A stretch of 64,000 bases of DNA, from NCBI GenBank assembly GCA_029781975.1, contig JAKOVQ010000025.1:77001-141000 (forward strand), in the 5' to 3' direction. Below the pieces are notes generated by a model. That model saw only the letters and a program-made list of their open reading frames with translations. It made no database searches and was not told the origin of the DNA. The DNA comes from Acidobacteriota bacterium. GTDB lineage: Bacteria > Acidobacteriota > Thermoanaerobaculia > UBA5066. The position numbers were made by a program, and so were the translations under genes. Of the stretch, positions 43,475 through 51,626 are shown piece by piece (positions within the stretch are counted from its first letter, which is position 1; every line of letters starts with the position of its first letter).

Positions 43475-44464
43475 ATGGCGCTCTTCACCCGCTCCAACCT
43501 CGCGCGGATCCGCCTCCTCACCCGGGTCGTCCCGAGGCCGCTGATCCCGCCGCTCGCCGTCGCTGCCGGGCTCGCGAGCTACCTCCTCTTCGGCCGCCAG
43601 CGGCGAGCCGTCCGGGCGAACCTGCGGGTGGTGATGGGCCGGAGGGCGGTGGAGCGGCTCGTCGTCTCCACGTTCTGCAAGTACGCGCTCAACTGGTGCG
43701 ACGTGGTCCTGATGGCGCGTCTGAGGGGCCCGCGGCTCCAGGCGCTCATCGGCGACCGGAGCGACCCGAGGCCGCTGGAGGAGGCGCTCGAGAACGGGAC
43801 GGGCGCGATCCTCGCGTCGCTCCACCTCGGGAACTGGGAGCTCGGAGGGCTCGGCCTCGCCGACCTCGGCTACCCCGTCAACGTCGTGACCTACCGCGAG
43901 CCGGATGCCGGCGTCGCCGAGGAGAGGCGCCGGATGCGGGAGGAGCGGGGCGTCGGGGTCCTCTACGTCGGGCCGGACGGACGGTCCCCCCACGCGACGC
44001 TCGGGACGCTGGCGGCGCTCCGCCGCAACGAGCTGGTCTGCATCGTCGCCGACCGCGACGGCTCCTCGCGGACGGTCGAGGTGGACCTCTGCGGCCGGCC
44101 GACGCGCCTTCCCTCCGGGCCCGCGCACCTCGCGCTCGCCAGCGGGGCGCCGCTCATCCCGGTCTTCGTCGTCCTCCGGAACGGGCGCTACACGACGCTC
44201 GTCGACGAGCCGATCCACCTCCGTCGCGAGGAGGGCCCGACGGAGGAGGTCGTCCGCGCCGGGCTGCAGCGTCTCGCCGACTCCTTCTCCCGCACCCTCC
44301 GCGCCTACCCGGACCAGTGGTACAACTTCTACGACTTCTGGGGGAGCGGGGCCGCGGGACCCGACGCGCCGCCCGCCGAGCGGGGCGCGGCCGCCCCGTC
44401 GCGCGGCCGCGGCGGCGCCGGGACGCCGGCACGCGCCGGAACCGTCGCCGAGAGGTGGTCGTGA
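43475..44464 (+). CDS. Lysophospholipid acyltransferase of the LpxL/HtrB (lipid A) family
   Basis: A 329-residue inner-membrane enzyme of the type that adds a secondary acyl chain to lipid A. The catalytic H-x4-E motif is HLGNWE in ILASLHLGNWELGGLG. Other family blocks are RRAVRANLRVVMG, VCIVADRDGSSR and the C-terminal YPDQWYNFYDFW. An N-terminal hydrophobic segment anchors it. It is immediately followed by two cobalamin-type radical SAM genes (GTGA overlap), so this copy may serve a modified lipid pathway rather than, or as well as, standard lipid A assembly. Confidence 0.88.
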   Translation: MALFTRSNLARIRLLTRVVPRPLIPPLAVAAGLASYLLFGRQRRAVRANLRVVMGRRAVERLVVSTFCKYALNWCDVVLMARLRGPRLQALIGDRSDPRPLEEALENGTGAILASLHLGNWELGGLGLADLGYPVNVVTYREPDAGVAEERRRMREERGVGVLYVGPDGRSPHATLGTLAALRRNELVCIVADRDGSSRTVEVDLCGRPTRLPSGPAHLALASGAPLIPVFVVLRNGRYTTLVDEPIHLRREEGPTEEVVRAGLQRLADSFSRTLRAYPDQWYNFYDFWGSGAAGPDAPPAERGAAAPSRGRGGAGTPARAGTVAERWS

Positions 44465-45747
44465 AGGCGCTCCTCGTCTCGCCCGGCTGGCCGAAGGGAC
44501 GGCTCTGGGGCGAGATGTCGTTTCACTTCCCGAGCCTCTCCCTGGCCTCCGTCGCGGCGGTGACGCCCGCCGCCTGGGAGGTCTCCTTCCACGACGACGC
44601 GATCGCGCCCGTCGACCTCGAGGCCGAGGCGGACGTCGTGGCGATCACCGCGATGACCGCCCAGGCCGCGCGGGCCTACGAGATCGCCGACGCCTTCCGG
44701 AGCCGGGGAAGGACGGTCGTGATCGGCGGGTTCCACGCGAGCAGCCTGCCGGAGGAGGCCGCCGCTCACGCGGACGCGGTCGTCGTCGGCGAGGCCGAGA
44801 CGGCCTGGCCGCGGCTCCTGCGCGACCTCGGGGAGGGGCGGCTGGGGAGGGTCTACCGATCCGGCGGGCCCGTCGACACGGCCGCGATCCCCGAGGCGCG
44901 GCGCGACTTCTTCCGCGACCGGCGGTACCTCCTGACCAACACCATCCAGACGACCCGCGGCTGCCCGCACGACTGCGAGTTCTGCTCGGTGACGGCCTTC
45001 CACGGGAGGAGGTACAGGAAGCGCCCGGTGGAGGCGGTCCTCGCCGAGCTCGCCGAGATGCGCCGGTCCGGCTCGTTCGTCTTCTTCGTCGACGACAACC
45101 TCGTCGCGGACCGGCGCACCGCGCTCGAGCTCTTTCGCGAGATGCGCGGGATGGGGATCAAGTGGCTCTCTCACGCGCCGATCGACCTGGCCGAGGACCG
45201 CGAGCTCCTCGAGGCGGCGGGCGAGTCGGGCTGCATCGGGCTCTTCGTCGGGTTCGAGACGCTTTCCGAGGCGGCCCTCGCCGCGATGGGGAAGCGGACG
45301 AACCGGGTCGCGTCCTACCTCGAGAATGCACGGGCCATGAGGGACCGCGGGATCGGCATCCTCGGCTCGTTCGTCCTCGGCCTCGACGGGGACGGCCCCG
45401 GGGTGTTCGACGCGGTCCTCGGATTCTGCGAGGAGGCGCGGCTCGAGGCGGCGATCTTCCCGATCCTCACCCCCTATCCCGGGACGAAGGTGCGCGCCCG
45501 GCTCGAGGCGGAGGGGCGGATCCTCTCCAGCGACTGGCGCGACTACGACATGGAGCACGTCACCTTCCTCCCGAAGGGGATGAGCGTCCGCGAGCTCGAG
45601 GAGGGATACGACCGGCTCAGCCGCCGGTTCTACTCGTTCGGGTCGATGTGGCGGAGGCTCGCGCGGCTCCACCGCTCGCTCCAGGTCTTCGTCCCGATGA
45701 ACCTCGGGTTCCGCTCGGCGCTCCGCCGCACGGCCGCCCGTGCCTGA
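44461..45747 (+). CDS. Cobalamin-binding radical SAM protein (DUF4070-type), 1
   Basis: A 428-residue radical SAM protein. The N-terminal Rossmann-like domain (residues about 1-140; AITAMTAQAARAYEIADAF, VVIGGFHASSLPEEA, VVVGEAETAWPRLL) is the B12-binding type. The SAM-cluster motif is CPHDCEFC, followed by VFFVDDNLVADR and FVGFETLSE. The C-terminal ILTPYPGTKVRARLEAEGRI region resembles DUF4070. Such enzymes methylate or couple unreactive carbons, including in lipids and hopanoids. The start overlaps the acyltransferase stop. Confidence 0.9.
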   Translation: MKALLVSPGWPKGRLWGEMSFHFPSLSLASVAAVTPAAWEVSFHDDAIAPVDLEAEADVVAITAMTAQAARAYEIADAFRSRGRTVVIGGFHASSLPEEAAAHADAVVVGEAETAWPRLLRDLGEGRLGRVYRSGGPVDTAAIPEARRDFFRDRRYLLTNTIQTTRGCPHDCEFCSVTAFHGRRYRKRPVEAVLAELAEMRRSGSFVFFVDDNLVADRRTALELFREMRGMGIKWLSHAPIDLAEDRELLEAAGESGCIGLFVGFETLSEAALAAMGKRTNRVASYLENARAMRDRGIGILGSFVLGLDGDGPGVFDAVLGFCEEARLEAAIFPILTPYPGTKVRARLEAEGRILSSDWRDYDMEHVTFLPKGMSVRELEEGYDRLSRRFYSFGSMWRRLARLHRSLQVFVPMNLGFRSALRRTAARA

Positions 45748-47182
45748 GGCCGCCCCGCGCCCCGCGGGCGCGCTGCGGGTCCTCCTCGTCTCGGCCAACC
45801 GCGAGCGCGACCCCTCTCCGGTCTTCCCCCTCGGGCTCTCGGTCCTCGCGGGGCCCCTCGCGCGGGCGGGACACGAGGCGAGCGTCCTCGACCTCTGCTT
45901 CGCGGCGGATCCCCGCGCCGCGGTCCGGGCGACGCTCGACGAACGCGCGCCGGACGTCGTCCTCGTCTCGGTCCGGAACCTCGACAACACGACGTGGCCG
46001 GTCAGCCGCTCGTACGTCGACGCCGTCAGGGAGGTCGTCGAGCAGTGCCGCGGCCGGGCCGTCGTCGTCCTCGGCGGCTCCGGCTTCTCTCTGGAGCCGC
46101 GGGAGCTCCTAGCCGCCACGGGGGCGGACGCGGGCGTCGTCGGGGAAGGCGAGCAGGTCGTCGTCCCCCTCCTCCGGAGGATCGCCGCGGGAGAGTCCCC
46201 CGCCGGGCTCCCCGGCGTGATCGTCGCGGGGGACGGGGGGCCCGCGCCCGCCGCCCTCCCGGCCGGGATCGAGACGCCGGACCGGCGGCTCTTCGACGTG
46301 GGCCTCTACCTGCGCGAGGGGGGCGCCGCCAACGTCCAGGCCAAGCGGGGCTGCCCGTTCGGCTGCATCTACTGCACGTATCCCCTCCTCGAGGGGCGGA
46401 GGGTGCGGCCGCGCCCCGTCGCCGACGTCGTGGCCGAGCTGCGGACGCTCGTCGACGAGCACGGGATCGACTACGTGGAGTTCTGCGACGACACGTTCAA
46501 CCACCCGCCGGCAGCCGCGCGGGAGCTGTGCGAGGCGATGGTCGCCGCGGGGCTCCGGCTCTCCTGGTCGGCCTTCGTCACCCCCGGCCCCCTGGACGAA
46601 CGGCTCCTCGACGTGATGGTGCGGGCCGGCTGCGACGCGGTGGAGCTGGGGACCGACTCCGGCTCCCCGGCGCTCCTCGCCGGGCTGGGGAAGCCCTTCA
46701 CGGTGGAGGACGTCCGGGACGCCGCCCGGCTCTGCCGGGAGCGCGGCGTCGCCACGGCCCACTACCTCCTCTTCGGCGGACCCGGCGAGAACGAGGCGAC
46801 GGTCGCCGAGAGCGTCGCGCTGATGGACGAGCTGGCCCCCGAGGCGGTGATCGCGATGGTCGGGATCCGCGTCTATCCCGGCACCCGCCTCCACGAGGTC
46901 GCCCTGCGCGAGGGCGTCGTCGCCCCCGGGCAGTCCCTCCTCCCTCCCACGTTCTATCCCGCCGAGGCAGAGCTGAAGGGGCTGGCCGCGCTCGTCTCCT
47001 CCGCCGCCGCGGAGCGGCCCGGCTGGGTCGCCCCCGGGCTGGGGATCAACAGCCGGCCGAAGGTCCTCGCGCTCCTGCGCGCCACCCTCCCGCGCGGCCC
47101 TCTCTGGCGCTGCTTCAGCCGGGACCGGACGGGACGGCGGGGCCCCGCGAGCGGGCGAAGGTCGAGGATCGCCCGGAGCTGA
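45740..47182 (+). CDS. Cobalamin-binding radical SAM protein, 2
   Basis: A 480-residue radical SAM protein with an N-terminal B12-binding-type domain (FPLGLSVLAGPLARAGHEAS, VVLGGSGFSLEP, GVVGEGEQVVVPLL), cluster motif CPFGCIYCTYP and barrel blocks VEFCDDTFNHPP, AVELGTDSGSPALL and HYLLFGGPGENEATV. It overlaps the first radical SAM gene by eight bases, starting at a GTG. The pair plus an acyltransferase looks like a small pathway; the substrate is not known. Confidence 0.9.
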   Translation: MPEAAPRPAGALRVLLVSANRERDPSPVFPLGLSVLAGPLARAGHEASVLDLCFAADPRAAVRATLDERAPDVVLVSVRNLDNTTWPVSRSYVDAVREVVEQCRGRAVVVLGGSGFSLEPRELLAATGADAGVVGEGEQVVVPLLRRIAAGESPAGLPGVIVAGDGGPAPAALPAGIETPDRRLFDVGLYLREGGAANVQAKRGCPFGCIYCTYPLLEGRRVRPRPVADVVAELRTLVDEHGIDYVEFCDDTFNHPPAAARELCEAMVAAGLRLSWSAFVTPGPLDERLLDVMVRAGCDAVELGTDSGSPALLAGLGKPFTVEDVRDAARLCRERGVATAHYLLFGGPGENEATVAESVALMDELAPEAVIAMVGIRVYPGTRLHEVALREGVVAPGQSLLPPTFYPAEAELKGLAALVSSAAAERPGWVAPGLGINSRPKVLALLRATLPRGPLWRCFSRDRTGRRGPASGRRSRIARS

Positions 47183-47377
47183 CCGGGAGACCGGGGGAAC
47201 GGGGAGTCCGGAGGTCGGAGGGTTCGGCGAAGGAACCGACGGGGCCCGGGGGAGCGCGAGATCCGGGGACGGGGCGCGGAGGGGGGCGTGGCTCCCGACC
47301 CGCGCCTCGGGCGGGACGTCCCGCGGCGAACGCTGCGCGCGTGCGACCCGCATCGCCCCGGCTGCGCGGGCCGCCGG

Positions 47378-47425
47378 GCGCGCGCAAACTCGCTCGCCTG
47401 CGGCTCGCTCAGACAGTGCGCGCGC
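47378..47425. repeat. Dispersed hairpin element, copy 2 (long-core variant)
   Basis: Arms GCGCGCGCA and TGCGCGCGC (9 bp) enclose a 30-base core that starts AACTCGCTCGCC and ends GCTCGCTCAGACAG. The ends of the core match copies 1 and 3; the arms do not, except for pairing. Confidence 0.7.
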
Positions 47426-47709
47426 TTTCCCCGGCGACCTGCTCGCCGAGGCGTGCGGGGCCCCGCACGTGCTCGGACGTTCGCTCGCGGGACGCCCCGC
47501 CCGGGCGCTTTTCGGCAGGGCAGGACGCAGGCGGATCCGCGGGTGTTCCCTTCAACCGCGACTTCCTTCGAGTGATGGGGACGGCACGGAGTTCCGGGGA
47601 TCGCGGACTCTGCGGCTGCCTGGCCGCGGGAGGGGAGGTCCGTCGCGTCAGCCGACTCGAGCACGACCGGGGACCCACCCGCGTCCGTGAGGAGCGGGCG
47701 GGGCGAAGA

Positions 47710-47749
47710 GCCGGCGCTGTTTGACGAGCGAAGCGAGGAGTTCGCCGGC
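47710..47749. repeat. Dispersed hairpin element, copy 3 (inverted)
   Basis: Arms GCCGGCG and CGCCGGC (7 bp) enclose a 26-base core that is the reverse complement of copy 1 with one change (TCAAACAG for TCAGACAG). Confidence 0.7.
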
Positions 47750-47942
47750 GACCCCGCCCGCCCCGCAGCGGGCGCGCCGGTGGGTCGGGCGCGCGCAGCG
47801 TCGGCCGAGCGACGGATCGCCCCTCCCGCGGCCCTCCCCGTGAGGTCGAGCCGTAGACGATCGCCTCCCCCGGCGTTCCCTCCCTCGGCGTCCCCTCCTC
47901 GGGCGATCCTTCCCGGGCGATCCAGCCCTCGGCGGGTCCGGG

Positions 47943-49163
47943 TCAGCCGGCCATGGCGACGCGGGTCCGGGCGCGCGAGGCGGCCACGACCCGGCGGAGG
48001 GCCGAGACGACGTCGTCGACGTCGTCCTCGCCCATCCCGGGCCAGAGGGGGAGCGACATCAGGTTGGCGCCCGTGAACGTGGCGTGCGGGAGGCCGTCCT
48101 TTGGGAGCCCTTCGGGGTGCTCCTCGAAGTAGCGGCGGTAGAACGAGAAGGTGTGGAGCGCCTGCCAGTGGATGCCGGTGCCGACGTTCTCCCGCTTGAG
48201 GGCGTCGACGAGCTCCTCGCGGGTGAGGCCGGTCGCCTCGGGGCGGTTGCGGACGACGAAGAGGTTCCAGCCGTGCTCGCGGACGGAGTCGCCGTCGGCC
48301 GGGAGGACCAGCTCGGGGAAGTCGGCCAGGGCGGAGAGGTAGCGGCGGGCGAGCTCGCGGCGGCGGGCCATGAAGCCGTCGAGCTTCGCGAGCTGGTGGA
48401 GGCCGACGGCGGCCTGGACGTCCATGAAGTTCGACTTGCGTCCCGGCATCGGCACGTCGTAGAGCGGCGAGGCCTCCGGGAAGGGGGTGCCTTCGCCACG
48501 CGCGATGCCGTGGAAGCGCTGACCCTTCAGGTAGGCGGCGTGGCGTCCGTCGTGGAAGGCGATCGCGCCCCCCTCGATCGTCGTCATGTTCTTGTTCGGG
48601 TGGAAGCTGTAGACGGCGAAGACCGAGCGCGGGTCGGAGCCGATCCGCCGGCCGGCGTAGCGGGTCCCCATCGTGTGGGCCGCGTCCTCGACGACGTGGA
48701 GGCCGTGGCGGGCCGCGATCTCCCAGACCCGCTCCATCCGGCAGGGAAGGCCGGCGTAGTGGACCGGGACGATCGCGCGGGTGCGGGGGGTGATCCGCTC
48801 CTCGATCCGCTCGGCGTCGATGTTCATCGTGTCCGGCTCGACGTCGACGAGGATCGGGACCGCCCCGCGGAGGACGACGTTCGAGACGGTGCAGACGAAC
48901 GTGTGGGAGGTCGTGATCACCTCGTCGCCGGGACCGATGCCGAGCGCGCCCAGCGTCATCTCGAGGCCCGTCGTGGCGTTGAGGAGGGCGAGGCAGTGCG
49001 GCACGCCGTTGTAGGCGGCGAGCGCCTCCTCGAAGCGGGCCGACTTCGGGCCGGTGGTGATCCAGCCGGAGCGGAGGGTCTCGACGACCTCGGCGATCTC
49101 CTCCTCGCCGATCATCGGGCGGGAGAAGGGGAGGAACGACGCGCGGCGGGGTCTCTCGGTCAT
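47943..49163 (-). CDS. DegT/DnrJ/EryC1/StrS-family PLP aminotransferase
   Basis: A 406-residue fold-type I aminotransferase that normally makes amino-sugars on nucleotide sugars for surface polysaccharides. The start FSRPMIGEEEIAEVVETL and SGWITTGPK are classical; the PLP lysine is in SFHPNKNMTTIEGG, with HTFVCTVSNVVLRG, DAAHTMG and HEHGWNLFVV-like blocks (here VREHGWNLFVV). The ATG at 49163 is the first start before the homology. It is alone on this strand, and the sugar substrate is not determinable. Confidence 0.94.
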   Translation of the reverse strand: MTERPRRASFLPFSRPMIGEEEIAEVVETLRSGWITTGPKSARFEEALAAYNGVPHCLALLNATTGLEMTLGALGIGPGDEVITTSHTFVCTVSNVVLRGAVPILVDVEPDTMNIDAERIEERITPRTRAIVPVHYAGLPCRMERVWEIAARHGLHVVEDAAHTMGTRYAGRRIGSDPRSVFAVYSFHPNKNMTTIEGGAIAFHDGRHAAYLKGQRFHGIARGEGTPFPEASPLYDVPMPGRKSNFMDVQAAVGLHQLAKLDGFMARRRELARRYLSALADFPELVLPADGDSVREHGWNLFVVRNRPEATGLTREELVDALKRENVGTGIHWQALHTFSFYRRYFEEHPEGLPKDGLPHATFTGANLMSLPLWPGMGEDDVDDVVSALRRVVAASRARTRVAMAG

Positions 49164-49322
49164 GCAGGCTCCGTCTCGGAAGGTTGCGGCCCGGCGGGCC
49201 GCCCGAGGAGCCGACTCTAGGAGGTGGCGGGGGAGGAGTCCACCCCGGAGCGGGCGGGAGGCGAACCAACGGCGCCGGCGGGACGGGACAAGCGGGGCGC
49301 GGGCGAGGGGTTCCGGCGCCGC

Positions 49323-49328
49323 TACACT
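49323..49328 (+). promoter_or_regulatory. -10 element (TACACT), leaderless start predicted for recQ
   Basis: TACACT ends nine bases before the GTG at 49338 with no ribosome binding site, which favours this start over upstream in-frame codons. Confidence 0.5.
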
Positions 49329-49337
49329 CGGCGCGCC

Positions 49338-51335
49338 GTGTCGTACGCGCTGGTCCCCGCCCTGACGAGACATTTTGGCCACGAAGGGTTCCGCCCCGGC
49401 CAGGAGGAGGTCGTCCGGGCGGTGATGGCGGGGCGCGACGTCCTCGCCGTCATGCCGACGGGGTCGGGGAAGTCGATCGGGTACCAGCTCCCCGCGCTCC
49501 TGCTGCCGGGGCTGACGCTCGTCGTCTCGCCTCTCGTCGCCCTGATGAAGGACCAGGTGGACGAGCTGGTGCGGAAGGGGATTGCGGCGGCGGCCCTCCA
49601 CTCGCTGCAGACGCCGGAGGAGCGTCGGGATGCGTGGCGCCGCGCGAGGGAGGGGTCGCTCCGGCTCCTCTACGTCTCGCCGGAGCGGTTCGCGAACGAG
49701 GGCTTCGGCGGCCTCCTGGGCGAGCTGCGCGTCTCCCTCTTCGCCGTCGACGAGGCCCACTGCGTCTCGGAGTGGGGGCACGACTTCCGGCCGGACTACC
49801 GGCGCCTTCCGGAGGGGGCCGCGCGCTGCCGGCGGGCGGACGGGGCCCCGGGGCGCCCGCCCGTCGCCGCCTTCACGGCGACGGCGACGCCCGAGGTGAG
49901 GGACGACATCGCGGTGCTCCTCGGGCTCCGGGAGCCGAGGGTCTTCGTGGCGGGGTTCGACCGGCCGAACATCCGCTTCGAGGTGAGGCGGGTGAGCGGC
50001 GACCTGGAGAAGCGGGCGCTCCTGCCGGGCCTCGTGGAGGGGCGCCGGGCGCTCGTCTACGCCGCGACGAGGAAGAGCGCCGAGAGGGCCGCCGGCGTCC
50101 TGCAGGAGGCCGGGGTCGCCGCGGCGGCGTACCACGCGGGGCTCCCCGACGGCGAGCGGCACCGCGTCCAGGATGGCTTCGCGGACGGGACGCTCGCCGT
50201 CGTCTGCGCGACGAACGCCTTCGGGATGGGAATCGACCGCCCCGACATCGACTCCGTCGTCCACTACGAGCTCCCCGGGTCGCTGGAGGCCTACTACCAG
50301 GAGGTGGGGCGGGGCGGCCGCGACGGGCGCGAGGCGCGGGCGACGCTCCTCTGGAACTACGTCGACGTGAGGACGCGGGAGTTCCTGATCGACCGCGAGG
50401 CGGACGAGGACGACCCCCGGTTCGCGAGGGGCGACGCCGAGGAGGCCGAGCGGGAGGGGGAACGCGAGAGGCGGCGCGACCTCGACCGGCTGAAGCTCCG
50501 CCGGATGATCGACTGGGCGGACGCCTCCGGGTGCCTGCGCGCCCGGCTCCTCCGCTACTTCGGCGAGGAGGACGTCCGCGAGCCGTGCGGCTCCTGCGGC
50601 GGCTGCGACCGGTTGACCCGGCTCGACGGCGAGCAGCTCCTCCTGGTGAGGAAGGTCCTCGCCGGCGTGGCGCGCGGCGGGGAGCGGTGGGGGAAGCGGA
50701 AGGTCGCCGCGATGCTCGTCGGGGACGTCGCCGGGCTCCCCGAGCCCCTCGCGCGCCTGACGACCACGGGGCTCCTGGCCGACGAGAAGCGCGAGGCGGT
50801 CGAGCGCTGGATCGACGCGGCCGTGGGGGGGCGGCTCCTCGCGGTCTCCGAGGACCAGTACCGGACGCTGTCGCTGACGCGGCTCGGCCGCGAGGTGATG
50901 GCGGGACGGGAGGAGGAGGTCCTCGTCCCGGTGCCGGAGGCGCCGGCGAGGAGGGCGGCCGTGGCCCGCGCCGGGAAGGCGTCGGGCAGGCGGTCGAAGG
51001 GATCGAGCCCCGGGCCCGCCGCGGCCGAGGGGGGCACGGCGGCGGGCAGGGCCGGGGCGGCCGGCCGGGTCGCGCGTTCCGGCGGCGAGCCGGACGCCGC
51101 GCTCCTCGACGCCCTGAAGGGGTGGCGGCGGGCCGAGGCCGCGCGTCGGCGCAAGCCGCCGTACCTCGTCTTCCACGACGCCACGCTCGCGGCGATCGCG
51201 GCGCTCCGGCCGGCTTCGCGCGAGGAGCTGGCCTCGGTCCCCGGCGTCGGCCCGGCCAAGCTCGAGGCGTTCGGCGAGGCGGTGCTCGGGCTGGTCGCGG
51301 GGGCGGCGGCCTCCTCCGGCTCGCCCGAGGGCTGA
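49338..51335 (+). CDS. recQ: RecQ-family ATP-dependent DNA helicase
   Basis: A 665-residue 3'-5' DNA helicase for recombination repair and replication restart. Walker A is MPTGSGKSIGYQ (residues 39-50), the DEAH box is AVDEAHCVSEWGHDFRPDY (Asp138), and the second helicase domain has TNAFGMGIDRPDI and EVGRGGRDGR. The RecQ zinc site includes CGSCGGC (from Cys417); a winged-helix region and a C-terminal HRDC domain (about 588-660) follow. GTG at 49338 is chosen because a TACACT hexamer lies nine bases upstream and homology starts here; an in-frame GTG at 49224 would add 38 residues of low complexity. Confidence 0.95.
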   Translation: MSYALVPALTRHFGHEGFRPGQEEVVRAVMAGRDVLAVMPTGSGKSIGYQLPALLLPGLTLVVSPLVALMKDQVDELVRKGIAAAALHSLQTPEERRDAWRRAREGSLRLLYVSPERFANEGFGGLLGELRVSLFAVDEAHCVSEWGHDFRPDYRRLPEGAARCRRADGAPGRPPVAAFTATATPEVRDDIAVLLGLREPRVFVAGFDRPNIRFEVRRVSGDLEKRALLPGLVEGRRALVYAATRKSAERAAGVLQEAGVAAAAYHAGLPDGERHRVQDGFADGTLAVVCATNAFGMGIDRPDIDSVVHYELPGSLEAYYQEVGRGGRDGREARATLLWNYVDVRTREFLIDREADEDDPRFARGDAEEAEREGERERRRDLDRLKLRRMIDWADASGCLRARLLRYFGEEDVREPCGSCGGCDRLTRLDGEQLLLVRKVLAGVARGGERWGKRKVAAMLVGDVAGLPEPLARLTTTGLLADEKREAVERWIDAAVGGRLLAVSEDQYRTLSLTRLGREVMAGREEEVLVPVPEAPARRAAVARAGKASGRRSKGSSPGPAAAEGGTAAGRAGAAGRVARSGGEPDAALLDALKGWRRAEAARRRKPPYLVFHDATLAAIAALRPASREELASVPGVGPAKLEAFGEAVLGLVAGAAASSGSPEG

Positions 51336-51626
51336 CCCCCGGGGGCGGGGACGTCCGGGCCCGAAGGGGCGCGGGGGGGCACCGCCCGGAAGTGACGGAC
51401 GTCACGGAACCGTCATCTGCCCCTTGGGGAGCATGAATATGCGCTACAGGCGACGCCCGGGACCGGCTACAGTTCCCGGGCCATGCCCCTGCCGCCTGGT
51501 CCGGCACGAACGGGAGAGGTCCGTCGGCGTGAGAGCCGCGCGCCTGCCGAAAGGCGGGCTGCTGTGCATCTCCTTGACGGCGTGCCCGTTCCGTCCTCCC
51601 GCCGCCCGTCGAACGAAAGGACTCCG
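51336..51626. other. Intergenic region upstream of the giant surface protein gene
   Basis: These 291 bases contain a perfect CRP-type palindrome (51392-51405), a -10-like GAATAT around 51435-51440 and a leader of about 180 bases that includes the dyad CCCGGGACCGGCTACAGTTCCCGGG (51466-51480 region). No gene is seen. Confidence 0.5.
51392..51405. promoter_or_regulatory. CRP-type palindrome (perfect GTGA-N6-TCAC) upstream of the Calx-beta gene
   Basis: GTGACGGACGTCAC is a perfect 14-base palindrome at the ends. Its centre is about 46-48 bases before the start point expected from the GAATAT hexamer, close to the position used by CRP/FNR-type activators. Confidence 0.5.

Larger units (their letters stand above)
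47183..47942. other. Noncoding island with hairpin repeats
   Basis: About 760 bases without a supportable gene. Two dispersed hairpin elements lie here (47378-47425 and 47710-47749). A segment after the first (GTGCTCGGACG near 47470) resembles a segment after the copy at 27271, so the two islands share a longer common ancestor sequence. The 47840-47940 part has short CGGCG/TTCCC-type direct repeats. Base use is unlike neighbouring genes and no transposase is recognisable. Confidence 0.55.

Noticed and set aside
47183-47942. Open frames of 70-130 codons across the noncoding island
   Set aside because: They are Arg/Ala/Pro-rich in all frames, have no homology I can recognise and cross the hairpin repeats.
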